A stretch of DNA of 64,000 nucleotides from Demequina sp. TMPB413 (GCF_020447105.2 NZ_CP096184.1:1984001-2048000), one strand, 5' to 3'. Counted from the stretch's first letter, positions 28,675-37,290 are shown. Translations and numbers: made by a program. Notes: generated from the letters alone by a model not told the origin.

Positions 28675-28706
28675 GGGCGCCCCGCACCCGTAGGTCCGGG
28701 GCGCCC
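28675..28706 (-). terminator. Terminator-like hairpin after the first sigma-module membrane protein
   Basis: Perfect 10 bp arms (GGGCGCCCCG and its complement, 28675-28684 and 28697-28706) with a 12-base loop, starting ten bases after the stop codon of the minus-strand gene. There is no T-run, as is frequent in high-GC actinobacteria. Confidence 0.6.
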
Positions 28707-28715
28707 CACTCAGAA

Positions 28716-29654
28716 CTAGCCCAGCGCGTCCACCTCCGGCAACGACGGGACTCCGCTGACCACTCGCACCGGCGCCAGCTCCATGACATCGTTCGTGCCG
28801 TCGACCGTCAGGTACGCAAGGCGAGTGTGATAGACACCCTCAGGCGGCACCCCGTCACCGTTGCAGCTGTACGTGTCGGCCAACGCCACAAAGGTGCCCG
28901 GCTGGTCGTGTACAGGGTCCTGAATGATGCTCCACTCCAGGGAGTAGCCCCACGACAAACCGTCGGCGCTGGTGATGACCAGGATCGCGTTCCGGCCGTA
29001 CTGCTCCACGCCGGCGGCATCTCCTGCGGCCTCCTGCTCCGCCGTGAGCGGAGCGATCGGGATCGGGTAGCCGCCCACGAGCACGTCGTCACCCCAGCCG
29101 TATAGCCTCCCGGTTTCGAGCACGGCCGGTATCGGAACCGACGACCCGAGGAACGGCGCCTCGGCTTGCGCGCCAGGGTAGTCAGCAGCGGCAACGGCTT
29201 CACAGGCCAGCGGCCCCTCAAGCGTCCACAGAGCGTCGGTCGCGGCCAAGTAGCCGTCTTCGCCGACGCTGGGCAGGTCAGCTACAGCCGGCAGCGACGA
29301 CGCGTCGGGCAGTTCGGGTCGTCCCTGGTCCGACGCCGGGCTGGGCGCGGGGGACGGACTGACGGTGGCGGTTGAGTCTGCCTCACCTGAGCTCGGTTCC
29401 GGTTGGGACGTCGTCGGAGTGCCTGCGGGCCCAAAGGAGTCAAGCCCGAGGTGCGGCGCGGCGATCACTCCCGCGGCGAGAGCGCCAGCGGCACCAAGTA
29501 CGCCCGCGCCCATCTTGACGTTCTGGACGCGGCGGCCGCGGGTGACCCGCGCCTCCAAGTGAGCGCGCGTGGCACGGTCGCGCAGGCGGCTTCCCGACGC
29601 TGCGGTGTTAGCCCGTGCGAACGCCTCAAGTTCCTCGTGAAGATCCATGGTCAC
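28716..29654 (-). CDS. Single-span membrane protein paired with ECF sigma factor (module 1), putative anti-sigma/sensor
   Basis: 312 residues: a basic ~45-residue cytoplasmic N-terminus (HEELEAFARANTAASGSR, then RARVTRGRR-like residues), one membrane helix at about 49-67, a Pro/Ser/Thr-rich linker (to about 110) and an extracellular domain. The extracellular part has two cysteines (PLACEAV, TYSCNGDG) and the PPEGVYHTRLAYL motif that corresponds to the LxPGxYxVxA motif in the membrane proteins of the other modules. The GTG overlaps the sigma stop (GTGA), so translation is coupled; an ATG two codons later is possible. No zinc anti-sigma HxxxCxxC motif is present, so the anti-sigma role is inferred from gene order and topology. 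Confidence 0.72.
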   Translation of the reverse strand: MTMDLHEELEAFARANTAASGSRLRDRATRAHLEARVTRGRRVQNVKMGAGVLGAAGALAAGVIAAPHLGLDSFGPAGTPTTSQPEPSSGEADSTATVSPSPAPSPASDQGRPELPDASSLPAVADLPSVGEDGYLAATDALWTLEGPLACEAVAAADYPGAQAEAPFLGSSVPIPAVLETGRLYGWGDDVLVGGYPIPIAPLTAEQEAAGDAAGVEQYGRNAILVITSADGLSWGYSLEWSIIQDPVHDQPGTFVALADTYSCNGDGVPPEGVYHTRLAYLTVDGTNDVMELAPVRVVSGVPSLPEVDALG

Positions 29655-30178
29655 TTCTTCCTCTCGACGACGCCGATGCGGTCCGCATCCCCGTCGATGT
29701 CTCCTAGTTCATGTGCCAAGCGGTCGAGCGCTTGGGAGAGGTACCGCTTCACGGTTCCCTCGGCGAGATGCATGTGCGCGGCGATGTCTGACACCTTGAG
29801 GTCGTCGTAGAACCTCAGGACGACCACGGCGCGCTCTTGCGGCGCGAGCGCCTTGAGCGCCACACCCATCCGAGCCCGGTCCATGACGGCGACGTCGGCG
29901 GAATCCACCGCGTCGGCATGAGCGAGCCGCGGCATGAGCGCTCGAAAGCGGCCCTGGCGCCTGATCCCGTCAATGTGGATTGTGCGCATCGTTGCGCGCA
30001 CATACCCTTCGGCGGCACGCGGATTGTCGAGCCTTCGTTTCTTGACGAACACCTTGACGATCGCGTCCTGAACGAGATCCTCGCCCGCGTGTTGAGAGCC
30101 CGTGAGCAGGTAGCCGTAGGCCGCGAGCCGGTCGGCCCCAGCGTCGAGCATCTCGCCCAACACATCCTTTTGTTCCAT
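29651..30178 (-). CDS. SigE-family ECF RNA polymerase sigma factor (module 1)
   Basis: 175 residues. Region 2 (about 15-80) contains AGEDLVQDAIVKVF and the region-2.4 segment AEGYVRATMRTIHID. Region 4 (about 115-160) contains LAPQERAVVVLRFYDDL and the recognition helix AEGTVKRYLSQAL. It directs RNA polymerase to a small regulon and belongs to the short SigE-like group frequent in Actinobacteria. The ATG at 30178 has AAGGGG upstream and gives the usual family N-terminus. It overlaps its membrane partner. A candidate autoregulatory promoter is at 30205-30229. Confidence 0.9.
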   Translation of the reverse strand: MEQKDVLGEMLDAGADRLAAYGYLLTGSQHAGEDLVQDAIVKVFVKKRRLDNPRAAEGYVRATMRTIHIDGIRRQGRFRALMPRLAHADAVDSADVAVMDRARMGVALKALAPQERAVVVLRFYDDLKVSDIAAHMHLAEGTVKRYLSQALDRLAHELGDIDGDADRIGVVERKK

Positions 30179-30204
30179 GTCCACCCCTTCAGGTCGACAC
30201 ATAA

Positions 30205-30229
30205 ACGCGCCGCCGCGTCGGACCGTTGT
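30205..30229 (-). promoter_or_regulatory. Candidate ECF promoter of sigma module 1
   Basis: Minus-strand ACAACGGTCC (30229-30220), 12 bases, CGT (30207-30205). The spacing is the same as in the motif before the other three intact sigma genes; the -35 part is the weakest match of the four. Confidence 0.4.
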
Positions 30230-30276
30230 CCCTGGGCCGCTCAAGCGTACGGCCGAGCCACCGGCGACGTTGCGAG

Positions 30277-30362
30277 CCGTCTCTGACACAGGAGACCTGC
30301 GGACGCGGCGCGTCCCAGGCGACACGCCGACGCCGACGCCACCGCTGTGTCAGGGACGGTAC
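30277..30362. repeat. Nested-palindrome repeat, copy C
   Basis: Outer arms CTGACACAG / CTGTGTCAG are perfect; the inner palindrome has mismatches (CGGCGCGTCC against GGCGACACGCCG). The right flank GACGGTAC is shared with copy B. It lies upstream of the sigma module 1 promoter. Confidence 0.78.
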
Positions 30363-30391
30363 AGGTCGCCCAGCCGAGGCGTGCGGCGCGG

Positions 30392-30505
30392 GGGTGCGGC
30401 GGGCACGCGGTCGGGTGCGGCGGGCACGCGGTCGGGTGCGGCGGGCACGCGGTCGGGTGCGGCGGGATGGTCCCCGGCACGGCGAGATGGTCCCCGGCAC
30501 GGCGG
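30392..30505. repeat. Tandem repeats near the topA 3' end
   Basis: Three perfect 21 bp units (GGGTGCGGCGGGCACGCGG plus TC) at 30392-30454 with a 12-base partial fourth, then two ~20 bp units containing GATGGTCCCCGGCACGGCG (about 30466-30505). Unit number is likely variable between strains. Confidence 0.8.
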
Positions 30506-30600
30506 GGTGGCGTGCGGCTACCCGGAGGCGCGCGGACGCTGGGCGCAGGTGCAGACCCCCGGCGCGACGGGCGCGCCGCCACCCGGAGTCGCGCGGACGC

Positions 30601-33279
30601 TTACTTCTTCTTGGGAGCCGCCTTCTTGGCTGCGGGCTTCTTCTTGGCGGGCGCGCGACGCGCGGGCTTCTTCGCCGGGCCCTTGGCGCGCTTGTCCGCC
30701 AACAGCTCGACCGCCTTCTCGGGCGTCAGCGTCTCCACCGTCTCGCCGCGCGGGATTGTGACGTTGGTGGTCCCGTCGGTGATGTAGTCGCCAAAGCGGC
30801 CGGACTTCGCCACGATCGGCTTCTCGCTGACAGGGTCAATGCCGAACTCGGCCAACGGCGGCGCCGCCTGCCGACCCCTGCCGCGTTTGGGCTCCGCATA
30901 GATCGCGAGCGCCTGCTCCAGAGTGATGTCCAGCAGCAAGTCCTCCGACTCGATGGTGCGCGAGTCGGTGCCCTTCTTCAGGTACGGCCCGTAGCGGCCG
31001 TTCTGGGCCGTGATCTCCGCGCCGTCGGCGGGGTCGACGCCCACCACGCGCGGCAGCGACATCAGACGCAGCGCGTCTTCGAGGCTGACCGTCTCCAGTT
31101 GCATCGACTTGAACAACGACGCCGTGCGCGCCTTGTCCTTCGATCCTTCAGGGACCACTTCGGTCACGTACGGGCCGAAGCGACCGGCCTTCGCGACGAT
31201 CGGCAGTCCCGACTCTGGGTGGGTACCGAGCTCGCGCTCGTCTCCGCCCTGGTTGGCGAACAGCTCCTCTGACAGCGCGACCGTCAGCTCGTCCGGCGCG
31301 GTGTCCTCGGGGACGGAGGCGCGCTGCGTCTCCCCGTCAACTTCGCGCTCGATGTACGGACCGTAGCGGCCCACGCGCAAGGAGATGCCCTCGCCTACGG
31401 GGAACGTGTTGATGGCGCGTGCGTCGATGTCGCCCAAGTCCTCAACCAGGTGCTTGAGCCCCTCGGCGCGACCGTGCGTCGCCCCCTCGATGCCCAAGTA
31501 GAAGTCGGAGAGCCAGTCCGTGCGGTCAACGTCGCCTGACGCGATCTTGTCGAGCCCCGCCTCCATGTCGGCCGTGAAGTCGTAGTCGATGAGCCAGTCG
31601 AAGTGCTTCTCCAGCAATCCCACGATGGAGAACGCGATCCAGGTGGGGATGAGCGTCTGGCTGACCACGCGCACGTAGCCGCGGGCCACGATCAGGTCCA
31701 CCGTCGAGGCGTACGTCGAGGGACGCCCGAACTTCCTGTCCTCGAGCTCCTTGATCATGGAGCCCTGCGTGAATCGTGGCGGCGGCGTGGTCGCGTGGGT
31801 GACGGGCGCGAGGTCGGTCGCGTCAACCGCCTGGCCCTCCGCGAGCTGCGGAAGCCGCGACTCCTTGTCCTCGATGACCTTCGCCTCGTCGTCGTCGTAA
31901 CGCGACTTCTCGCGAGACTCCTCGTAGGCGGCCATGAAGCCAGGGAACGTGATGATGGTGCCGGAGGCGGAGAACTCGACGGCGTGGTGGTTGGCACTCG
32001 TGGCGCCGATGCGCACGGTCGAGGTGGTGCCTGCGGCGTCGGCCATCTGGGAGGCGACGGTGCGCTTCCAGATCATCTCGTACATGCGGAACTCATCACC
32101 GCGCAGGTCGGCCCGCACGGATTCCGGCGTGCGGAACGTGTCCCCAGAGGGACGGATCGCCTCGTGTGCCTCTTGGGCGTTCGTGTCCTTGCTGGAGTAC
32201 ACGCGTGGCGAGCTGGGGACCGAGTCGGCTCCGTACAGCTCGATGGCCTGCTTGCGTGCGGCGCGCACGGCCTCGCCAGACAGCGACGGCGAGTCGGTAC
32301 GCATATAGGTGATGTAGCCGCGCTCGTACAGTCCCTGCGCGACGCGCATCGCCTCTCGCGCTCCCAGGCGCAGCTTGCGGCTTGATTCCTGGATCAGCGT
32401 CGAGGTGATGAACGGCGCAGCCGGACGACGCTTGTAGGGCTTCGAGTCGACGCCCACCACAGAGAAGGTCGAGTCGGACAGGCCAGCGGCGAGCGCACCA
32501 GCGGCGCCGGCCGTCAGGTGGGTGACCTTGTCGGCATCGGACGTGAGCACGCCGCGGTCGTCGAAGTCCTTGCCTGACGCGACCCGCTTGCCGTCGACCG
32601 AGACGAGCTTCGCACCAAAGGTGCGTCCAGCGTCGGCGCCGTCCTTGGCCGCGAACGTCGCGGTGAGGTCCCAATACTCGGCGGCCTGGAACGCCATGCG
32701 TTCGCGTTCGCGGTCCACCACCAGGCGCAGCGCGATCGACTGCACGCGGCCAGCGGACAGGCCAGGCGCGACCTTGCGCCACAGCACGGGCGAGACCTCG
32801 TAGCCGTACAGGCGGTCGAGCACCCGGCGTGCCTCTTGGGCCTCGACCAACTCCATGTCGACCTCGCGAGGGTGCTCCATGGCGCGCATGATGCCCTCTT
32901 TGGTGATCTCGTGGAACGCGAGGCGCTTCACGGGAACCTTAGGCTTCAGCACCTCGAGCAGGTGCCAGGCGATGGCCTCTCCCTCGCGGTCCTCATCAGT
33001 CGCGAGGTAAACCTCGGAGGCGTCCTTGAGCTTGGCCTTGATCTCGGCGACGACTTTCTTCTTCTCAGGGCTCACCACATAGAAGGGCTCGAAGCCGTTC
33101 TCCACGTCCACAGCAAACTTGCCGATCGAGCCCTCGCGCTTGTCGGCTGGCAGCTCGCTCGGCTGGGGAAGGTCGCGGATATGGCCGACGCTGGAGACGA
33201 CGTCGTAGTCGTCGCCCAGGTAGCCGCCGATGGTGCGCGACTTGGTGGGAGACTCCACGATGACGAGCTTGCGGGCCAT
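30601..33279 (-). CDS. topA: DNA topoisomerase I
   Basis: 892-residue type IA topoisomerase that relaxes negative supercoils. The Toprim domain has Glu9 (VIVESPTK) and the acidic triad around residues 95-97 (TDEDREGEA); catalytic Tyr325 is in YITYMRTDS. Instead of zinc fingers there are several C-terminal repeats of the form PIVAKAGRFGPYV / EITAQNGRYGPYL / PIVAKSGRFGDYI. The protein ends in an Ala/Pro/Lys-rich tail from about residue 865, typical of actinobacterial TopA, where it aids DNA binding and processivity. The ATG is chosen at the invariant ARKLVIVESPTK start; longer in-frame reading upstream is not conserved in character. Confidence 0.96.
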   Translation of the reverse strand: MARKLVIVESPTKSRTIGGYLGDDYDVVSSVGHIRDLPQPSELPADKREGSIGKFAVDVENGFEPFYVVSPEKKKVVAEIKAKLKDASEVYLATDEDREGEAIAWHLLEVLKPKVPVKRLAFHEITKEGIMRAMEHPREVDMELVEAQEARRVLDRLYGYEVSPVLWRKVAPGLSAGRVQSIALRLVVDRERERMAFQAAEYWDLTATFAAKDGADAGRTFGAKLVSVDGKRVASGKDFDDRGVLTSDADKVTHLTAGAAGALAAGLSDSTFSVVGVDSKPYKRRPAAPFITSTLIQESSRKLRLGAREAMRVAQGLYERGYITYMRTDSPSLSGEAVRAARKQAIELYGADSVPSSPRVYSSKDTNAQEAHEAIRPSGDTFRTPESVRADLRGDEFRMYEMIWKRTVASQMADAAGTTSTVRIGATSANHHAVEFSASGTIITFPGFMAAYEESREKSRYDDDEAKVIEDKESRLPQLAEGQAVDATDLAPVTHATTPPPRFTQGSMIKELEDRKFGRPSTYASTVDLIVARGYVRVVSQTLIPTWIAFSIVGLLEKHFDWLIDYDFTADMEAGLDKIASGDVDRTDWLSDFYLGIEGATHGRAEGLKHLVEDLGDIDARAINTFPVGEGISLRVGRYGPYIEREVDGETQRASVPEDTAPDELTVALSEELFANQGGDERELGTHPESGLPIVAKAGRFGPYVTEVVPEGSKDKARTASLFKSMQLETVSLEDALRLMSLPRVVGVDPADGAEITAQNGRYGPYLKKGTDSRTIESEDLLLDITLEQALAIYAEPKRGRGRQAAPPLAEFGIDPVSEKPIVAKSGRFGDYITDGTTNVTIPRGETVETLTPEKAVELLADKRAKGPAKKPARRAPAKKKPAAKKAAPKKK

Positions 33280-33423
33280 GAAAACCTGACTTCTATAAGG
33301 GGTGCGCCTCAGGGTCGAGACCGTCACAGGATACATACGGACCGCAGTTGCCTCTTCTTTGCCCCCTTGGCCGCGACCGGGACTGCCGGAGCGTCGGCCG
33401 GGTGCGAGACCTGACACCATGGT

Positions 33424-34248
33424 GTGGTGACCCTCCCCCAGAACGCGATAACTGCCGACCTGTCCACCGCCGTGCTCGCTGCCATGACCCGAGCCGCAGA
33501 GACCGAAATCTTGCCCAGGTGGCGATCACTTGCCGCGTCGGAAATCCGCACCAAGGCTCACGACTGGGACCTCGTGACGGACGCCGACGTCGAGGCAGAA
33601 AAGCAACTCACGGTGGCGCTGCGAGACATTCTCGACGTGACGGTGGTGGGCGAAGAGGCAACAGCCGTGAACCCTGCGTTGCTGGACGAGGTCGGCACCG
33701 GCGAGCCGTGCTGGGTGGTTGACCCCGTCGACGGCACCCGCAACTTTGTCCACGGCGAAGAGACCTTCGCCTGCATGGTGGCGCTTATTGACGGCGGGCG
33801 CACTCAAGCGGCATGGATTACGTACCCCACGACGGGTAGCGAGGTGCACGCTGCGCGGGGCGTCGGCGCGTTTCTTGACGGCCAGCGCCACGTGGCTCCA
33901 GCGCCTCCGCGGCCGGAGGCGCTGCGCGGCGCGGTCTCGGCGGTCTACACCGGCAAGGGGGCGGACGACGCTCTGCTGGAGCGGGCGGGGACGCTCGGCC
34001 CCGCCTCGCCGATTCGCTTCTGCGCTGGCTGGGACTACCTGGACATCGTCACGGGGCAGACGGACTACACCTCCTTCACGCGCACCTTGCCGTGGGATCA
34101 CGCGCCAGGAGCGCTCATTGTGAGCGAGGCGGGCCTGCGAGTCGCGCGCTTCGATGGCAGCGAGTACCTGCCAGGAGACAAGCGCACAGGGATTCTGACC
34201 GCGCACCCCAGCGTGTGGCAGCGCGTCAGCGACGCCCTTGCGCAGTAG
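33424..34248 (+). CDS. Inositol monophosphatase-family phosphatase (histidinol-phosphatase-like)
   Basis: 274 residues of the Mg2+-dependent, Li+-sensitive phosphatase superfamily. Metal-binding motifs: GEEAT (Glu), VDPVDGTRNFVHG (two Asp) and the C-terminal PWDHAPGALIVSEAG. In Actinobacteria this family includes both inositol-1-phosphatases and the HisN histidinol-phosphatase; the sequence alone does not decide. It starts with GTG (33424) or the GTG directly after it, close to the 12 bp palindrome ACACCATGGTGT. It is divergent from topA, 144 bases apart, and convergent with nrdG. Confidence 0.85.
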   Translation: MVTLPQNAITADLSTAVLAAMTRAAETEILPRWRSLAASEIRTKAHDWDLVTDADVEAEKQLTVALRDILDVTVVGEEATAVNPALLDEVGTGEPCWVVDPVDGTRNFVHGEETFACMVALIDGGRTQAAWITYPTTGSEVHAARGVGAFLDGQRHVAPAPPRPEALRGAVSAVYTGKGADDALLERAGTLGPASPIRFCAGWDYLDIVTGQTDYTSFTRTLPWDHAPGALIVSEAGLRVARFDGSEYLPGDKRTGILTAHPSVWQRVSDALAQ

Positions 34249-34283
34249 CGCCGTCGCAGCGCGGCACGTCGATCGAGACGGGC

Positions 34284-35009
34284 CTAGCGAATACCGAGTT
34301 CAACGTGGTCACGAGGCGTCATGACGTCCTTGAGGCGGAGGCTACCGAGCGCGCGCTGATACTCCTCCGACGTGCCGTCGGGCCTGGCCTCTTGCAAGAC
34401 GGGCCGCGGCCCGCCCATCTCTTGGACGCGGTTTACCACCGCCCAGACGTCGTCCCGTGAATGGTGAGTCGGGTCGACGGTAAGTCGCACCTGCAGTTCG
34501 CCACCCCACGCGATCGCGATCTCCAGCGACTCCCACGCCTTAGCGCCGGAAGCAGAGATTCCCGTGATGTCCACATAGCCCTCTGGCGTGGCCTTGATGT
34601 CGAGGCCGAGCCAGGAGCAATAGGTCAGCGCATCGGCAAGCCGCACGGGATACGCCCCCGCCGAGTGAAGCCCCACACCGAAGCCCATAGCGAGCGCCTC
34701 CTGCATGGCTGGGATGAGCGCTCGTTGGCGCGTCGGCTCACCGCCGCTGAAGATCACTCCGTCAAGCTTGCCCATGCGCTGTGCCAGGTGAGATGAGACC
34801 GCCGCCCATGGCAGCAGTCCGTCCACGTACATCGGCTGCATGCCGATGTTGTGGCAGTAGGCGCACTCCCACGGACAGCCCTGAGCAAACACGGACGCGA
34901 CCAACTTGCCCGGCCAGTCGACGGTGGAAAACCGCTCGAATCCCGCAATCTGAAGATCGTCAGCGGCCACCGGGGCGTCGGGACCGAAAAGGCCTGCAAC
35001 CAGACTCAT
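34284..35009 (-). CDS. nrdG: Anaerobic ribonucleoside-triphosphate reductase activating protein
   Basis: 241-residue radical-SAM enzyme that installs the glycyl radical on NrdD. The 4Fe-4S ligands are Cys45, Cys49 and Cys52 in the CxxxCxxC motif (GCPWECAYCHN), with the SAM-binding FSGGEPT further on. The ATG has GGGGAGG eight bases upstream. It is 77 bases after nrdD and surely co-transcribed with it. It is oxygen-sensitive, so it implies growth under low oxygen. Confidence 0.94.
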   Translation of the reverse strand: MSLVAGLFGPDAPVAADDLQIAGFERFSTVDWPGKLVASVFAQGCPWECAYCHNIGMQPMYVDGLLPWAAVSSHLAQRMGKLDGVIFSGGEPTRQRALIPAMQEALAMGFGVGLHSAGAYPVRLADALTYCSWLGLDIKATPEGYVDITGISASGAKAWESLEIAIAWGGELQVRLTVDPTHHSRDDVWAVVNRVQEMGGPRPVLQEARPDGTSEEYQRALGSLRLKDVMTPRDHVELGIR

Positions 35010-35086
35010 GTCGCCTCCCCTGCTCGATGGCCGTATGGGCATCGTGGCCGCTGCCCCGGCCGCCGATGCCAGACCAAGGTCCCCCG

Positions 35087-36991
35087 TCACTCTCCCCGGG
35101 CCGCGGGGCCCTCTGACACGCCCTGCTCGCGGAAGTGAGTGCGCTCGGCGTGCTCGCCCTTCTTGCCGATGTTGAACGACTGCACTGGTCGGTGGTAACC
35201 CATGACTCTCGTCCACACTTCGCACACCGTGACTTTGTCCTCGGCGGCGCACAGCGGGCACGTGGGCTGCTCTCCGTCGAGGTAGCCGTGACTCGGGCAG
35301 ATGGAGAAGGTCGGGGTGATCGTGATGTACGGCAGCCGCGCCGACTCGAGCGTGCGCTTGACCAACATCTTGCACGCCTCCGAAGAACTGATGCGCTCCC
35401 CCATGTAGAGGTGCAGCACGGTGCCGCCGGTGTACTTGGACTGCATCTCGCTCTGGCGCGCCACCGCCTCGAACGGGTCGGTGGTGAAGCCCACCGGCAG
35501 CTGAGAGGAGTTCGTGTAGTACGGGTTCTCGTCGGTGCCCGCTTGGAGGATGCCCTTGTAGCGGCGACGGTCCTCCTTGGCAAAGCGGTATGTGGTGCCC
35601 TCCGCCGGCGTGGCCTCCAGGTTGTAGAGGTGTCCGGTGGACTCCTGGAACTCGACCATGCGCTCGCGCACGTGATCGAGAATCTCCAGAGCGAACGCCT
35701 CGCCGTCCGGAGTGGTGATGTCGTCAACGTCGTCAGAGAAGTTGCGAATCATCTCGTTGATGCCGTTGACGCCGATGGTGCTGAAGTGGTTGCGCAACGT
35801 GCCGAGGTAGCGCTTGGTGTAGGGGAAGAGACCGTCGTCGATCGCTTGGCCGATGACCTCGCGCTTGCGCTCGAGGCTCTCCCTGGACAACTCGAGTAGC
35901 CGGTCGAGAGCGCCGTAGAGGGCGGTCTTGTCGCCCTTATAGAGGTAGCCGAGCCTCGCCATGTTGATCGTGACCACGCCGAGTGATCCCGTCTGCTCGG
36001 CGGAACCAAACAGACCATTTCCCCGCTTCAGCAGTTCGCGCAAGTCGAGCTGGAGGCGGCAGCACATCGAGCGGACCATGTGCGGCTCCAGGTCCGACGT
36101 GATGAAGTTCTGGAAGTAGGGCAGGCCGTACTTGGCCGTCATCTCGAACAGGGCTTCGACGTTGGGGCCATCCCAATCGAAGTCCTTGGTGATGTTGTAC
36201 GTGGGGATAGGGAACGTGAAGACACGCCCCTGCGCGTCGCCCGTGGTCATCACGTCGATGTACGCGCGGTTGATCATGTCCATCTCGGCCTGCAGGTCGC
36301 CGTACGTGAAGTCCATCTCGCGGCCAGCAATGACGGGCACCTGCGGCCGCAGGTCCTCCGGGCAGATCCAGTCGAACGTGAGGTTGGTGAAGGGTGTTTG
36401 GGTGCCCCACCGTGACGGCACGTTGAGGTTGTAGATGAGCTCCTGGATGCCCTGCCGCACTTGCGTGTAGTTGAGCCCTTCGAGCCTGATGAAGGGCGCC
36501 ATGTAGGTGTCGAAGCTCGAGAATGCTTGGGCGCCAGCCCACTCGTTCTGGAGCGTTCCCAAGAAGTTCACGATCTGGCCCACGGCAGAGGAGAAGTGCT
36601 TGGCGGGGCTCGCCTCCACCTTGCCGCCGACGCCGTTGAAGCCTTCCGCGAGCAACGTGCGCAGCGACCAACCGGCACAGTAACCAGAGAACATGTCGAG
36701 ATCGTGCAAGTGGAGATCGCCTGCTCTGTGCGCCTCGCCTACCTCCGGCTCGTACACGTGGCTCAGCCAGTAGTTGGCGATGACCTTTCCAGCCGTGTTC
36801 AGGATCAGGCCGCCAAGCGAATAGCCCTGATTCGCGTTCGCGTTGACACGCCAGTCGCGGCGGAACAGATACTCCTCGATCGAGTCCTCCACGCTGATGA
36901 GCGGGGTGCCGTTTCGCGGCGTCGTGATGTCGATGCCCATGGTGCGAGGAGCGGCTTCGGCGGTGTCTCTGGCGTCCTGGATGGCGGTCAC
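35087..36991 (-). CDS. nrdD: Anaerobic (class III) ribonucleoside-triphosphate reductase
   Basis: 634-residue glycyl-radical enzyme that makes deoxyribonucleotides without oxygen. The radical glycine is Gly598 in RVMGYHRPVQ. A C-terminal zinc site with two cysteine pairs is seen in CPSHGYLDGEQPTCPLC and VCEVW. The active-site region around MVRSMCCRLQLDL carries the thiyl cysteine. The N-terminal ATP-cone of the long forms (over 700 residues) is absent, so the usual allosteric activity switch is probably lacking. GTG start with AAGGAG five bases upstream. Two NrdR boxes lie in the leader. Confidence 0.95.
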   Translation of the reverse strand: MTAIQDARDTAEAAPRTMGIDITTPRNGTPLISVEDSIEEYLFRRDWRVNANANQGYSLGGLILNTAGKVIANYWLSHVYEPEVGEAHRAGDLHLHDLDMFSGYCAGWSLRTLLAEGFNGVGGKVEASPAKHFSSAVGQIVNFLGTLQNEWAGAQAFSSFDTYMAPFIRLEGLNYTQVRQGIQELIYNLNVPSRWGTQTPFTNLTFDWICPEDLRPQVPVIAGREMDFTYGDLQAEMDMINRAYIDVMTTGDAQGRVFTFPIPTYNITKDFDWDGPNVEALFEMTAKYGLPYFQNFITSDLEPHMVRSMCCRLQLDLRELLKRGNGLFGSAEQTGSLGVVTINMARLGYLYKGDKTALYGALDRLLELSRESLERKREVIGQAIDDGLFPYTKRYLGTLRNHFSTIGVNGINEMIRNFSDDVDDITTPDGEAFALEILDHVRERMVEFQESTGHLYNLEATPAEGTTYRFAKEDRRRYKGILQAGTDENPYYTNSSQLPVGFTTDPFEAVARQSEMQSKYTGGTVLHLYMGERISSSEACKMLVKRTLESARLPYITITPTFSICPSHGYLDGEQPTCPLCAAEDKVTVCEVWTRVMGYHRPVQSFNIGKKGEHAERTHFREQGVSEGPAARGE

Positions 36992-37027
36992 AATTCTCCT
37001 TGAAGAAGCGAGTGGACGACGGCCCGA

Positions 37028-37076
37028 ACACTACATCTAGTGGCGCCATTGCCCGCGAGTACCTACATCTAGTGTT
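37028..37076 (-). promoter_or_regulatory. Tandem NrdR operator boxes upstream of nrdDG
   Basis: Two 16 bp sites, 37028-37043 (ACACTACATCTAGTGG) and 37061-37076 (ACCTACATCTAGTGTT), share the core CTACATCTAGTG and match the NrdR-box pattern ACACTATATATAGTGT. The cores start 32 bases apart, about three helical turns, which is the usual spacing for cooperative NrdR binding. They lie 37-85 bases upstream of the nrdD start and indicate repression by nucleotide-sensing NrdR, which is encoded elsewhere. Confidence 0.85.
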
Positions 37077-37167
37077 CTACGCCTCTTCGACCGGCGCCAT
37101 CTGGGACCATCGTCCCGGCCCAGGCGGGTTGCGGCGGACGGGTGCGGGCCGAGCGCAAGCAATGCTG

Positions 37168-37290
37168 CCCGCCGCCACCGCGCCTCCGCCCTATCCGCAC
37201 AGCCCGCCGCCACCGCGCCTCCGCCCCATCCGCGCGTTCCGCCGCCACCGCGCCTCCCCCTATCCGCACAGCCCGCCGCCACCGCGCGTA
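37168..37290. repeat. 35 bp tandem repeat, 3.5 copies
   Basis: Units at 37168-37202, 37203-37237, 37238-37271 (34 bp) and a partial copy at 37272-37290, each beginning CCGCCGCCACCGCGC. Copies differ by a few bases, mainly in the ATCCGCACAG part. It is non-coding and probably expands or contracts by slippage. Confidence 0.8.

Larger units (their letters stand above)
28294..28715. other. 422-base gene-free stretch
   Basis: Lies between the start of the DUF559 gene and the 3' end of the first sigma-module membrane protein. It holds repeat copy B (28493-28578), a GC-rich low-complexity tract (about 28580-28670) with short GGAGGGTGCGGAGCC-type repeats, and a terminator-like hairpin. No coding region is supported. 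Confidence 0.6.
30179..30600. other. 422-base gene-free stretch upstream of sigma module 1
   Basis: Holds the candidate ECF promoter (30205-30229), repeat copy C (30277-30362), and a tandem-repeat block (30392-30505). It ends at the topA stop codon. No coding region is supported. Confidence 0.6.

Noticed and set aside
37168..37290. Possible CRISPR array
   Set aside because: Units are directly adjacent with no unique spacers and no cas genes are in the window; it is a simple tandem repeat.
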